Notes: a model not told the origin generated them from the sequence alone. 64,000 nucleotides of DNA from JAJCYL01 sp963664285 (GCA_963664285.2 CAXXNX010000048.1:23072-87071); one strand, 5' to 3'. Counted from the first letter of the stretch, positions 1-9,326 are shown. A program made the numbers and translations.

Positions 1-846
1 ACTTATGCGGCAGAGTCAGCCTCCTATAGAGCTGGTCAGGACATTGAGGATAAGATTAATGACCTGATTGCGGAGGGAATGGATGATGCTGCAGCCAAGT
101 TGAAGGGATTAGAACAATTTGCAATTGAATGCGCCATTATAAAAGTCCATGGCTCTGAAGTGCTTGATTACATTGTTGACGAGGGTGTTCAGGTATACGG
201 AGGCATGGGTTTCTCCGAGGAAGCACCAATGGCGAGAGCATACCGTGATTCAAGGATTTGCCGCATTTATGAAGGAACAAGTGAGATTAACCGAATGCTC
301 CTGGTTGGAATGATCCTCAAAAGATCACTGAAAGGAGAACTAAACTTGATGGAACCGGCGATGGCTGTTGCTGAGGAGCTCACATCAGTTCCATCATTTG
401 AAACTCCTGATTTGAGCCTTCCTTTTGCAGTAGAAAGGGATGCGATCGTTAAGCTGAAAAAAGCTATTTTGATGGTTGCAGGTAAGGCTGCGCAAAAGTT
501 TGGGCCCAATCTGAATGATGAGCAGGAAATTCTGATGAATATCGCTGATATGGTGATTGAGGTTTATTGTGCCGAATCAGCTATTCTCCGGGCGGAGAAA
601 GTCCAGGGTATGCATGGCGAGGGAGATGCCAAATACCATGTGATAATGTCAAAGATGTATTTATATGAAGCAGTCGATAAAGTAAATCTTGCGGGAAAGG
701 AAGCCATCGTGTCATTCACTTCCGGAGATGAGCAGAAGGTTATGCTTATGGGATTAAAACGATTCACTAAAACCAACGCGATCAATACCAAAGAGCTGCG
801 TCGTGAAATCGCAGATCATATGATTGAAAAGGGGTATTATCCTTAA
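1..846 (+). CDS. Acyl-CoA dehydrogenase, C-terminal part
   Basis: The reading frame is open from base 1, so the N-terminal half lies outside the window; 281 residues are visible. The family oxidises acyl-CoA thioesters to trans-2-enoyl-CoA with FAD in fatty-acid beta-oxidation. The stretch containing VQVYGGMGFSEE followed by RICRIYEGTSEINR is the hallmark of the C-terminal helical domain; the Glu of YEGT (codon 271-273) is at the position of the family's catalytic base. A further helical extension of about 180 residues follows this motif, as in the long VLCAD-like enzymes of about 600 residues. It ends just before two terminator hairpins, so it is the last gene of its transcript. The substrate chain length cannot be read from the sequence. 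Confidence 0.93.
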   Translation, partial: TYAAESASYRAGQDIEDKINDLIAEGMDDAAAKLKGLEQFAIECAIIKVHGSEVLDYIVDEGVQVYGGMGFSEEAPMARAYRDSRICRIYEGTSEINRMLLVGMILKRSLKGELNLMEPAMAVAEELTSVPSFETPDLSLPFAVERDAIVKLKKAILMVAGKAAQKFGPNLNDEQEILMNIADMVIEVYCAESAILRAEKVQGMHGEGDAKYHVIMSKMYLYEAVDKVNLAGKEAIVSFTSGDEQKVMLMGLKRFTKTNAINTKELRREIADHMIEKGYYP

Positions 847-881
847 TAACTCTTCCAATACCAAGTATTGGAAGAGTTATT
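845..881. terminator. Perfect 17-bp hairpin after the acyl-CoA dehydrogenase
   Basis: Arms 845-861 and 865-881 are perfect inverted repeats with a 3-base loop (CAA), beginning at the TAA stop codon. The following T-rich bases (TTCTATCTTT) are a poor U-tract, so it may act as a transcript-stabilising or weak terminator hairpin. Confidence 0.7.
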
Positions 882-916
882 TCTATCTTTTAGAAATTTC
901 TAGCAAATCCTTATTC

Positions 917-949
917 AAATCCGCTCACATTATTAGGGCGGATTTTTTA
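917..949 (+). terminator. Second rho-independent terminator
   Basis: Arms 917-924 (AAATCCGC) and 938-945 (GCGGATTT) enclose a 13-base loop and run into a T-tract. Together with the hairpin at 845-881 it forms a tandem terminator that separates the dehydrogenase from the next gene. Confidence 0.7.
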
Positions 950-1004
950 TTTCTGTGTAAATTAGAAAAGAGGTTTATATTGAATGATAAAATAAAGGAT
1001 TCTT

Positions 1005-2441
1005 ATGACTTATCGCTCCCTGGAACTTAAGAGGTTATCAACCAAAGAGAAGGCGCTCAAACTTAATATGGATGAATCTATTTATGGCACCATGGCTGAA
1101 ATTGGGGCAGGCCAAGAGGTAGCTTCTAACTTTTTTAAAGCCGGAGCGGCATCTGGGACGGTGGCCAAGACCATGTCGGCCTATGATATGGCATTTAGTG
1201 ACGCCATTTATGGTCCCTGTGAGCGATATGTAGCAGAAGAAAGGCTCATGAAAATGCTTGATCGTGAGTATTCACTGCTGAAAAAGCGATTGGTCTTTAA
1301 AGCCAAAAAGACTCGATTCTTTGCATTTGCAGATACAGTGCAAACACTTAATTTTAAAAGAACAGTGGAAGGACATGGCTGGATGGGGTTGCGGTTCCAA
1401 CTGCACCCAATGTCTGAACCCAACGACCTGGTGATTCATGTGATGATGAAAGATAATGATCCTGTTTTGCAACAGCAGGCACTGGGAATGGTCGGGGTTA
1501 ACTTGATTTATGGGGTACATTTTCATAAGGATCCCGAGGAGATTCTGATTTCGTTGGTAGACAATATGAATCAGGATAGAGTGGAAATAGATATGTTCAG
1601 ACTTGAAGGTCCTGATTTCCATCATGTTGATAATCGCCTGATGAGTTTGAAGTTGGTTAAAAATGGTTTGACACAAGCAGCAATGTTTGGACCCGATAAG
1701 AAAGTGCTTCAGCCTTCAGAAGCTTTATATAAAAAGAATGTAATCACCCTTCGGGGAAGATTCCGACCTGTAACTGTGGTCAGTGTTGATATGTTGATTT
1801 CAGGCCTCAGACAATACAAAAAGGAAGAGGACGTAGATATCGACCAGATCATGGTATTGTCAGAGTTAACATTGACTGACTTAAAAAAGGGAGATCAGAT
1901 TGACGAGAATGATTTTCTTGATCGCGTTGATATACTTTGCTCCCTGGGACAAAACGTGTTGATATCCAATTATCAGCAGCACTATAAGTTGGTTAATTAT
2001 TTGCGACAATTTACCAGGAATAAGAAGAAAGGACTGATTATCGGTGTCAATAACCTGGAAAGGATTTTTGACGAATCATATTACGAGGATCTGGGTGGTG
2101 GAATTCTGGAATCATTCGGGGATCTGTTTGGTTCCAACATAAAAATTTATGTCTACCCGGCATTTTCCCGCGAGAATCCTACAGAGATACTAACGGTAAA
2201 GAACTTCAAACCAAAACCACACCTTCAACCACTTTACGACTTTCTGATTAAGAATAACAAGTTGAAGGATATCACTGGCAACACTGATAACCTGCATATT
2301 GTTTCCGATGATGTTCTAACAATGATCGAGGAAGGAAAGCAAGGCTGGGAGGAAATGGTGCCTAATAAGGTTGTTAAAGGCATTAAAGCCAATATGTTGT
2401 TTGGGTATAAAGGTGAATTGGTAATGGATGACGAGGACTAA
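1005..2441 (+). CDS. Conserved protein of unknown function, 478 aa
   Basis: The protein has a conserved-looking N-terminus (SIYGTMAEIGAGQEVASNFF, then a TVAKTMSAYDMAFSDAIYG block) followed by a mixed alpha/beta body. I recall similar proteins in many bacteria; some have been labelled nicotinate-nucleotide adenylyltransferase, but I see no HxGH nucleotidyltransferase motif here and do not adopt that name. No signal peptide or membrane segment is visible, so it is probably cytosolic. The first ATG is 1005, but homologues as I remember them begin close to MDESIYG, whose ATG is at 1068, so the true start is uncertain. It stands alone: terminators lie upstream and 115 bp separates it from thioredoxin. 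Confidence 0.7.
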   Translation: MTYRSLELKRLSTKEKALKLNMDESIYGTMAEIGAGQEVASNFFKAGAASGTVAKTMSAYDMAFSDAIYGPCERYVAEERLMKMLDREYSLLKKRLVFKAKKTRFFAFADTVQTLNFKRTVEGHGWMGLRFQLHPMSEPNDLVIHVMMKDNDPVLQQQALGMVGVNLIYGVHFHKDPEEILISLVDNMNQDRVEIDMFRLEGPDFHHVDNRLMSLKLVKNGLTQAAMFGPDKKVLQPSEALYKKNVITLRGRFRPVTVVSVDMLISGLRQYKKEEDVDIDQIMVLSELTLTDLKKGDQIDENDFLDRVDILCSLGQNVLISNYQQHYKLVNYLRQFTRNKKKGLIIGVNNLERIFDESYYEDLGGGILESFGDLFGSNIKIYVYPAFSRENPTEILTVKNFKPKPHLQPLYDFLIKNNKLKDITGNTDNLHIVSDDVLTMIEEGKQGWEEMVPNKVVKGIKANMLFGYKGELVMDDED

Positions 2442-2508
2442 GTTGTCGCTTGTTTTAGATAAAGTCATTTATCTGACTAACCGGTCAATTATGGGTTAAC
2501 ATATTCTG

Positions 2509-2516
2509 TATATTTG
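2509..2516 (+). promoter_or_regulatory. Candidate Bacteroidota -7 element for thioredoxin
   Basis: TATATTTG matches the Bacteroidota -7 consensus TAnnTTTG and lies about 40 bases before the thioredoxin ATG. The matching -33 TTG element is not clear, so this rests on one half of the promoter. Confidence 0.45.
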
Positions 2517-2556
2517 CGTTCTCTTTATTAGAAGTCAATAAATTGAAACAGACAAA

Positions 2557-2880
2557 ATGGGAAAAACAATAGAAATAACAGACAGTAATTTCGAGGAAGT
2601 AATTGGATCTGAAAAGCCTGTGCTGATAGATTTTTGGGCAGAATGGTGTGGTCCTTGTAAAATGATTGGTCCTATCGTTGAAGAACTCGCCGGTGAGTAC
2701 GAGGGTAAGGCAGTTGTGGGAAAGGTTGATGTGGATAATAATCCTCAAGTATCAGCGAAATTTGGGATTAGAAGTATCCCGACTTTGTTGGTATTTAAAG
2801 GAGGAGAAATTGTAGATAAGCAAATTGGGGCTGTACCAAAAAATGTGTTATCACAAAAACTGGATGCACAGTTAGCATAA
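2557..2880 (+). CDS. trxA: Thioredoxin
   Basis: At 107 residues this is a full-length thioredoxin. It carries the active-site WCGPC at residues 30-34, the preceding VLIDFWAEW strand, and the cis-proline loop (RSIPTLLVF) near residue 75. It reduces cytosolic disulfides, for example in ribonucleotide reductase and methionine sulfoxide reductase, and is recycled by thioredoxin reductase, which is not in this window. There is no signal peptide. The gene has its own candidate promoter and a strong terminator immediately downstream, so it is probably monocistronic. Confidence 0.97.
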   Translation: MGKTIEITDSNFEEVIGSEKPVLIDFWAEWCGPCKMIGPIVEELAGEYEGKAVVGKVDVDNNPQVSAKFGIRSIPTLLVFKGGEIVDKQIGAVPKNVLSQKLDAQLA

Positions 2881-2898
2881 ATCTGAAAGAGAATCAAT

Positions 2899-2928
2899 AA
2901 AAAAGGAGGCAATTTAGCCTCCTTTTTT
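2899..2928. terminator. Rho-independent terminator after trxA
   Basis: A 12-bp perfect stem (2899-2910 and 2917-2928) with loop AATTTA; the arms carry A6 on one side and T6 on the other. It can work in both directions, serving trxA on the plus strand and the ComEA-like gene that ends on the minus strand at 2914. Confidence 0.9.
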
Positions 2929-3093
2929 ATTGAGGTTATCCGAAACGTAAATATAGGGTGATAGCTTCCGATATAAGCTGTCGGTCATCACTTTGATCTC
3001 GAGTAATTGTGTTTTTGATTGAATTTTATGTTGATCTCTGAACGCCACAATTACCCTCGCTAATTTGTAGTTTATATAGGGATGTTTGCTTAA

Positions 3094-4714
3094 CCCAAAA
3101 AATTCATAGTAGACAATAAAAAACAGGCATAAATTGCTTATATTGAGATAGTTAGACAACAAAATAAGCAATTAATTTATGCCTGAATATAAGGAAAAAG
3201 ATACCGTATTTTATCGAGGAAAACAAGCTTTTAAATTTGATTTTTCAGCATCAGCGATTAGCTCAGACGGAGCGATATTGTTAAGTGAAAAAGTAGAGAG
3301 AAAGACTGGTCTATTAAAAAGCTTCGCCGCACTGATTCCTGACTATCGAAACCCCTTTTTTATCGAATACACTTATGAAGAAATGCTTCGCCAACGGGTG
3401 TTTTTAATGATGCAGGGCTATCAGGATTGCAATGACGAACAAAAACTCCGAGAGGATCCGGTGATCCGTAAAGTACTAGATAGCGGATTATGTTCCCAGC
3501 CTACTTTAAGTCGATTTGAAAACAAGGCCGATCGGAGTCTGATCTACCAGATGAGTCAATGGTTTGTAGACCGTTATGTAGAGGAGTTGAAAGAGAAGAC
3601 TGGTCAAATCATCATTGATGTAGATGGTACCGATGACCCTACTCATGGATCCCAACAACTCAGTTTGTATAATGGCTATTATGGACAGACTATGTACCAT
3701 GAGTTGTTCTTTAAGGACGGGAACACCGGTCAGGTCATTTTACCAGTACTACGTCCGGCCAATTGTCACTCCAACAAATGGTTTGTGGCCTTATTGAAAA
3801 GGATTGTCATTAAAATCAGAAAAAAACTGCCCTCAGTAAAGATCCTTATTCGAGCGGATAGTGGCTTTTCAGGAGCATCTTTTTATCGGATAGCTAAGCA
3901 GTTTGACCTTCAATTTTGTTTAGGTATTAGTAGTAATGAAGTTTTAAAGACTTTTACCAAACAGACTATCATTGAAGTAAAAAAGGAATATGCTTCAAAA
4001 ATCATCAAACATCAAGAGTTTGTTGGCCCGTTTACTTACCAGGCCAAAAGCTGGGATCGTTCTGAAAAGCTGTACGCCAAAGTGGAGTCTACCGGAAAAG
4101 GAATGAATGTCCGTTACTTTGTGAGCAACTTTGAAGCGATGACCGCTCAACAGATTTACTTTGATTTTTATGTCAAGCGAGGTGATGCCAGTGAAAATCG
4201 AATAAAGGAACTCAAAAACATGACTTATTCCGACCGGCTTTCCTGTCATCGCTACTGGGCCAATTTCATGCGTTTAATCATCGCTACCCTCTGTTATGAA
4301 ATGTTCCGGCAGATTAAATTATTAATTGCCAAAACAAAACACCACTTTGCTAAACGATGGCAAGTGGACAATATCCGGCTTTACCTGATGAAGGTTGGGG
4401 CGTGCCTGAAAGAAAGGAAAAGATCATTGACAATACAATTCTCAAGAGCCTTTAGATATCAATACCTGCTGGGCGATTTGCTTACGGTGAACTGACCAAT
4501 CAGTTAAACAGTTTGGTTTAATCAAAAAAATGTTCTTCCATAAGAACACAATAGAGCTTTGACTGAAAATTGAAAAATTCTAACAAAAAAACGCTCTAAT
4601 GTCCTTTGAAATCCAGAAACCTGGTTGATCTTCAAATTAATACATACACTCCAATCAAAAATAGTTAGCAACCCATTATTAATCCCAAAATTGGTGGCCT
4701 ATGAATAATGCGGG
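3094..4714 (+). mobile_element. IS1380-family element, copy 1
   Basis: The element is 1621 bp. Imperfect 16-bp terminal inverted repeats match at 13 positions in the consensus copies (CCCGAAAAATTCATAG at the left, the reverse complement of CCCGCATTATTCATAG at the right); here the left end reads CCCA. Left flank TTAA, right flank TTTA, so the duplication has one mismatch. A hairpin spans the transposase start (arms 3124-3141 and 3164-3185). About 220 bp of noncoding sequence follows the transposase. Inserted in the ComEA-like gene. This copy has Ala (GCC) where the other five have Gly (GGC) in the LRP-A/G-NCHS motif, which marks it as a slightly diverged copy. Confidence 0.95.
3179..4495 (+). 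CDS. IS1380-family transposase, intact
   Basis: 438 residues, full length. The motifs are typical of the IS1380 (DDE group 1) family: SQPTLSRFEN, then IIIDVDGTDDPTHG with the first catalytic Asp, NGYYGQTMYHEL, LRPANCHSNKW, and ILIRADSGFSG with the second Asp. It cuts and rejoins the element ends during transposition. The ATG lies inside the right arm of a hairpin, so transcripts that read in from outside would present a folded start region. Gly is replaced by Ala in the LRPGNCHS motif relative to the other copies; whether it stays active is unknown. Confidence 0.95.
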   Translation: MPEYKEKDTVFYRGKQAFKFDFSASAISSDGAILLSEKVERKTGLLKSFAALIPDYRNPFFIEYTYEEMLRQRVFLMMQGYQDCNDEQKLREDPVIRKVLDSGLCSQPTLSRFENKADRSLIYQMSQWFVDRYVEELKEKTGQIIIDVDGTDDPTHGSQQLSLYNGYYGQTMYHELFFKDGNTGQVILPVLRPANCHSNKWFVALLKRIVIKIRKKLPSVKILIRADSGFSGASFYRIAKQFDLQFCLGISSNEVLKTFTKQTIIEVKKEYASKIIKHQEFVGPFTYQAKSWDRSEKLYAKVESTGKGMNVRYFVSNFEAMTAQQIYFDFYVKRGDASENRIKELKNMTYSDRLSCHRYWANFMRLIIATLCYEMFRQIKLLIAKTKHHFAKRWQVDNIRLYLMKVGACLKERKRSLTIQFSRAFRYQYLLGDLLTVN

Positions 4715-5646
4715 TTTAATCTTTTTCCGATGACGTGATCAGGTCTAACCGGTTTAGTTGGAGTGAGTCTAAGAATGTGAAATGCTCCTTCAGTCGCATC
4801 ATCACAGTATCTTTCAAGCCATAAATCTCATTCAATTGGTCCATCGAGTGGAATCCACCTAGACCTGATCGAAATGAAACAATTCGCTGAGAAAGCACCT
4901 CACCAATGCCACGAATTGTCGCGAAATCTTCTCTAGTGGCTGTATTAATATCTTTTATCACCGGGATCGGAAGATCATTGTATTTCCTTTTCTGGTTTTT
5001 GATTGCAATGGCCCGGGAAGGCAAATTTTCAGGTAAATCAATATAATCATAAAGTTTGTCAAAAGATTCTTTGTCAAGGCCATAGATCTTGGCCAGATCA
5101 TTTTTTATCCGAAAAACACCACCCTTTAATCGATAATTATTGATGGTTTGCACCAATTTTTTACTCAAACCCATAAGTTCGAGTTGAGCGGTACTCGCCT
5201 TATTCGGATCAAACCTGACTGGAATCAGTTTTATAGTGCTTTTGAATTGATCGGGTTGAGGTGTACTTTTTTGGTGAGTTATAGACTTTATTTCGTCAAC
5301 CAAAAGCTGAGTGAACGCATTATCTTTCGAAAGTGTTTTAGAAGCGGTGAGAGATCTTTTGTAGATGGAGGAAACAAGAATTATTACGACCATTAGAGGA
5401 ATTAAAATAAGAAGACCGTTGGTTTCTCTTTTGGAGTAACTAAAATATCTTCTGATTACGGATCTCAACTGTTTCACTCTTTATCCACCGTTAATCGAGA
5501 AGCTATATTATAAAAATTACTTTACTTATCATTGCGAAAACTGATCCTTTTTTGGATGCTGTCCGTACATATAATATTATAAACTGGCATTGATAGTCCT
5601 TTTTATGGAGAAACACTGTTAAATTCGCAAACACGATTACATAGAG

Positions 5647-6921
5647 ATGCACAAGGACTTTAAGGCAATTGGAATTTCTTACCGTAATACACCACTTGAG
5701 GTGAGAGAACTTCTGTCTTTTGATGAGGAAGCTTGCAGGAGATTGTTGAGATTCTTTAAAGAATTTACAGATATACATGAAGTTATGGTATTGTCGACTT
5801 GTAATAGGACCGAAGTTTATTACAGTTCGCCTAATGATAGGTCAGACGAAATCATCAAATTGATTGGTTTGGAGAAAGATATTGCCGATCTGAGCCCTTT
5901 CAAGGATTTCTTTGTCCGCTATAATGACCAGCATACTGCATCTAAACATTTGTTCGATGTAGCAATTGGCCTGGAGGCCCAGGTAGTAGGTGATCTTGAA
6001 ATCATCAATCAGGTTAAGAATGCTTACCAATGGGCTGCAGATGAGGATTTGGCCGGACCTTATCTTCATAGATTGCTACACACAGTATTCTTCACTAATA
6101 AAAGAGTAGTTCAGGAAACACCGTTTAGGGATGGAGCTGCCTCAGTCAGTTACGCTACGGTCGAATTAATAGAAGGCCTGGTATCTAGTCTTAAGGAACC
6201 CAAAGTCCTCGTACTGGGATTGGGTGAAGTTGGTGAGGATGTTTGCAGAAACCTTACTTCCGTGAGCAAAGCGAAAGTAGCTATCTGCAACCGGACTGAA
6301 CAGCGGGCGAGGGAAATTGCATATGAATGTAATTTTGACATCATCCCTTTCGATTCAGTAACTTATGAACTTACCGGATTTGACGTAATAGTCAGCTCAT
6401 TGCGCACAGATGAACCTTTCCTTACAAAGGAACTATTAGCCTCTCAACCTCGTCATTCGTTTAAATACCTGTTTGACTTGTCTGTACCAAGAAGCATATC
6501 AACGGAGGTCGAAGATATACCGGGTGTACTGTTGTACAATATCGACGGTATTCAAAATAAGACGAGTAAGGCACTCAAGAATAGAATGAATGCAATTCCG
6601 CAGGTGCGCCAAATAATATCTGACGCTATTGATGAATTTTCAAATTGGACTCGAGAAATGGAAGTCTCTCCAACAATCAATAAGCTGAAAAATGCCCTTG
6701 AGCAGATAAGACGGGAAGAAATGGCGAGATTTCTAAAAAACACCTCTGAAAAGGAGAACAAGATGGTAGACACGGTGACTAAGAGCATGATTCAAAAGAT
6801 CATCAAATTACCAGTACTCCAATTAAAAGCTGCTTGCAAACGAGGTGAAGCTGAAACCCTTATTGATGTTCTCAATGACCTGTTCGAATTGGAACGACAA
6901 TCAGGAGATGTCATAAAATGA
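5647..6921 (+). CDS. hemA: Glutamyl-tRNA reductase
   Basis: 424 residues. It reduces glutamyl-tRNA to glutamate-1-semialdehyde, the first step of tetrapyrrole synthesis by the C5 pathway. Visible signatures are the N-terminal catalytic domain with GISYRNTPLEVRE and the nucleophilic Cys52 in LSTCNRTEVYY, then the NADPH-binding domain (VLVLGLGEVGEDV near residue 185) and a C-terminal helical dimerisation domain rich in charged residues. The gene is divergent from the ComEA-like gene, with about 170 bp between the two starts that should hold both promoters. No downstream hem genes are present; the next gene is a WG-repeat protein. Confidence 0.96.
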   Translation: MHKDFKAIGISYRNTPLEVRELLSFDEEACRRLLRFFKEFTDIHEVMVLSTCNRTEVYYSSPNDRSDEIIKLIGLEKDIADLSPFKDFFVRYNDQHTASKHLFDVAIGLEAQVVGDLEIINQVKNAYQWAADEDLAGPYLHRLLHTVFFTNKRVVQETPFRDGAASVSYATVELIEGLVSSLKEPKVLVLGLGEVGEDVCRNLTSVSKAKVAICNRTEQRAREIAYECNFDIIPFDSVTYELTGFDVIVSSLRTDEPFLTKELLASQPRHSFKYLFDLSVPRSISTEVEDIPGVLLYNIDGIQNKTSKALKNRMNAIPQVRQIISDAIDEFSNWTREMEVSPTINKLKNALEQIRREEMARFLKNTSEKENKMVDTVTKSMIQKIIKLPVLQLKAACKRGEAETLIDVLNDLFELERQSGDVIK

Positions 6922-6946
6922 CCTTCAAATCCAGGCTCAGTTCCTG

Positions 6947-9187
6947 GTGAAAATGATTTGGCTCAATCCTATGAGTAAGTCCCTTTTGATTATAATGTTC
7001 ATATTCCTATATCACGGTATTAATGCAGCGATATTGGGCTATGAGGTCGTCACAAATGGGAACAAGCATGGATTGGCGGATGACGCCGGGAATATTGTAA
7101 TTCCTATAGTATATGACAACCTGGGTTGGTCAAATGGCACTAATAACCTGATTAATGAAGTATTTGGTTATTATGAAAATGGTAAATGGGGATTAATAAA
7201 CACAAAAAATAAGCGCATATCGGCACCTGTATATGTTGACCTTTATCCGGCTAACGAAGGTTTTTTAGTCGCTTCCAGGAAAAACAGCTACTCGGACACC
7301 TTGTTTGGCATTCTAGACACTAAGGGAAATGCAAGGTTAGGCTTCCAATATCATTCACTTTCACCAAGTGGAAATATTTTAATAGCTGGCCAGCAAAAAG
7401 ATGGCGAGTTAAAATGGGGCGTCATTGATTATGAAGAGCGGGAAGTGATATCAATAAAATACGATAGAGTTGAAATACAACACCTGAATTTTGTAGTCTA
7501 TATTGATGGGAGTGCAGCAATCTATAGTTTAGAAGGAAATCAACTAACAGGATTTGATTATGATACGATAAGCGAACTAGGAAGCTACTCTCTCGTATAT
7601 GACGGATTAGGGAAACAGGGGTTGGTAGATAATATGGGTAACATAATCACTCCGGTGATCTACAAATCCATTCGGTTAAATAGTGATAGTTCGGCTACCC
7701 TCACGGAATTTCCCAGGTGGGAACTAATTATTCCGGAAAAAGGGGTCGTTAAGGAATTTTACTATGACAAAATCGCGCCGGTCAGTCATGGCATATACAA
7801 TGTAACTACGAATGGAAGACAGGCCATTATCAATATTGACGAGGAGTACCTGGTAAATGGCAATGACTGGAGGATTATGGTTCCGGACGATCAATTTGTA
7901 ATTGTTCAGCAGGACAGTAAATATGGAGTACTCAAAAGGGGGGGTATTGAGGTCCTGCCGTTACAGTTTGATTCAATCTATTATTCGGGAAAGCATTTTT
8001 ATGTATTAACGACCGAGGAAAGTAGTCAGCGTTGGCAGATATATTCCGATTTTGGCAGCCTCATTAGCTCAAGTTACTTTGATGCCATTTTTCCAATGAG
8101 TGAGAATATAATAGCTACCAGGAAGAACGGGTACTGGGGATATATTGATTTTAGCGGACATGTTTTGATCGAATATAAATATGATTATGCCTGGCCTTTT
8201 AAAAATGGAAGGGCAAAAGTAAATTATCTCGGAAATCAGGGAATTATCAATACTGTTGGGGAATGGGTTGTATATCCAAATCATTCAGAAGTGACAATTG
8301 TAAATACGGACCTGTTCATTAACCATACAGGCCCGGGATTGGATTTAATAGATGCGAATGAACGTGTAGTCTATCAGACCTATAATCACCTGGCGCTCCA
8401 CTCTTACGGATTATTGGAAATAACAGCAAGTAATAAATACGGACTGATAGATCACGTTGGAAAAAGCATAATCCCACCCATTTACGACAATATATCAGAA
8501 CTTTCGGGTAACCAGGTTTACATCCTCAGGAAAGATCAACGCCACGGAGTGATTGGTAAGGACGGAAAATTCCTTCTTAACCTAACAAACGAATATGAAC
8601 ACATTGGTAGTCTTTCTGAGGGATTCTTAAGTATTAAGAAGGACGGAAGGTATGGATTTATTGATTTTGATGGCAAACTGAGGATAGCCAACAGGTATGA
8701 CGCAGTGGAAGATTTTAAAGAAGGGTTGGCGGCTGTACAATTGGTGGGAAAGTGGGGATTCATTAACCGCCTTGATCGGCTGACGATACAACCTCGCTAC
8801 GATGAAGTTGAAAATTTCGACCGGGGAGTGTCTATAGTACGTAAAGATAATATGTATGGTATAATAGATACGGAAGGAAAGGAAGTGCTACCTACAGATT
8901 ATGATTCACTTTGTCGAAATGAGATGAATTCTTTCGTGGTTGTTAAATCCGGTAAATATGGGTTAGCGAACTTGAAAGGTGAATTGCAGGTACCACCCAA
9001 ATTTGCACTACTGGAGGAAAATGAGAGTGGCTACATCATAGTGAAGCAACGAGGTATGTATGGCGTGATAAAGAAAAATGGTATCAATGTAATACCAACA
9101 GTATATGAAAAAATTATCTATGATCAATTCAATGGGTATTACCTTGCCGGCAAGCAGTCACAAGAACAAATTATATCCACGAAATAG
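6947..9187 (+). CDS. Secreted WG-repeat protein, 746 aa
   Basis: The protein has a signal peptide-like N-terminus (KSLLIIMFIFLYHGINA) and then a long series of WG/KWG beta repeats: units of about 25-45 residues such as ENGKWGLINTK, KNGYWGYIDFSG, KDGRYGFIDFDG, LVGKWGFINRL and KSGKYGLANLKG, each followed by a PxYD-type turn. It is probably exported to the periplasm or cell surface. The molecular role of WG repeats is not established. Start choices are ATG 6947, 6953 or 6971; the last gives the most compact signal peptide (MSKSLLII). It follows hemA by 25 bp and may share its transcript. A terminator follows at 9275. Confidence 0.88.
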   Translation: MKMIWLNPMSKSLLIIMFIFLYHGINAAILGYEVVTNGNKHGLADDAGNIVIPIVYDNLGWSNGTNNLINEVFGYYENGKWGLINTKNKRISAPVYVDLYPANEGFLVASRKNSYSDTLFGILDTKGNARLGFQYHSLSPSGNILIAGQQKDGELKWGVIDYEEREVISIKYDRVEIQHLNFVVYIDGSAAIYSLEGNQLTGFDYDTISELGSYSLVYDGLGKQGLVDNMGNIITPVIYKSIRLNSDSSATLTEFPRWELIIPEKGVVKEFYYDKIAPVSHGIYNVTTNGRQAIINIDEEYLVNGNDWRIMVPDDQFVIVQQDSKYGVLKRGGIEVLPLQFDSIYYSGKHFYVLTTEESSQRWQIYSDFGSLISSSYFDAIFPMSENIIATRKNGYWGYIDFSGHVLIEYKYDYAWPFKNGRAKVNYLGNQGIINTVGEWVVYPNHSEVTIVNTDLFINHTGPGLDLIDANERVVYQTYNHLALHSYGLLEITASNKYGLIDHVGKSIIPPIYDNISELSGNQVYILRKDQRHGVIGKDGKFLLNLTNEYEHIGSLSEGFLSIKKDGRYGFIDFDGKLRIANRYDAVEDFKEGLAAVQLVGKWGFINRLDRLTIQPRYDEVENFDRGVSIVRKDNMYGIIDTEGKEVLPTDYDSLCRNEMNSFVVVKSGKYGLANLKGELQVPPKFALLEENESGYIIVKQRGMYGVIKKNGINVIPTVYEKIIYDQFNGYYLAGKQSQEQIISTK

Positions 9188-9274
9188 TGGACTAGGCCAG
9201 ACTAGTTCAGGGCGTCTTTGAATAAATTAAGATTCTGATAATCAAAGAGTTAAAAGAGGTTTGAAAGGATAAAG

Positions 9275-9317
9275 AACCCCGAAATCGGCCGAATAGGGCT
9301 TTTTTCGGGGTTTTTGT
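9275..9317 (+). terminator. Rho-independent terminator after the WG-repeat gene
   Basis: Perfect 10-bp arms AACCCCGAAA (9275-9284) and TTTCGGGGTT (9303-9312), an 18-base loop and a T-tract. Confidence 0.85.
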
Positions 9318-9326
9318 TTTGCTAGA

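Larger units (their letters stand above)
2914..5477 (-). pseudogene. ComEA-like helix-hairpin-helix protein, split by IS1380
   Basis: The 5' part (5477 down to 4719) encodes a membrane-anchored protein: a hydrophobic segment near residues 18-40 (LLILIPLMVVIILV), then helix-hairpin-helix repeats (DPNKASTAQLELMGLSKKL, then DINTATREDFATIRGIGEVL). Its last natural codons reach the IS boundary and end in a stop there. The 3' part (about 3089 down to 2914) encodes a third repeat beginning KHPYINYKLARVIVAF and ends NLNKKGG. Removing IS1380 and one TTAA rejoins the two in frame as ...SSEKDLSKHPYI, if one base at the right junction (TTTA instead of TTAA) is a later change. Such proteins resemble the DNA-binding ComEA of natural transformation, but Bacteroidota have many HhH proteins of unknown role. 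Confidence 0.85.

Noticed and set aside
824..1030. A 68-codon ORF between the dehydrogenase and the next gene
   Set aside because: It runs through both terminator hairpins and has no domain or ribosome-binding site worth noting.
2914..3171. A stand-alone 85-residue gene
   Set aside because: It is the last part of the ComEA-like gene joined to outward-reading codons of the IS1380 end.
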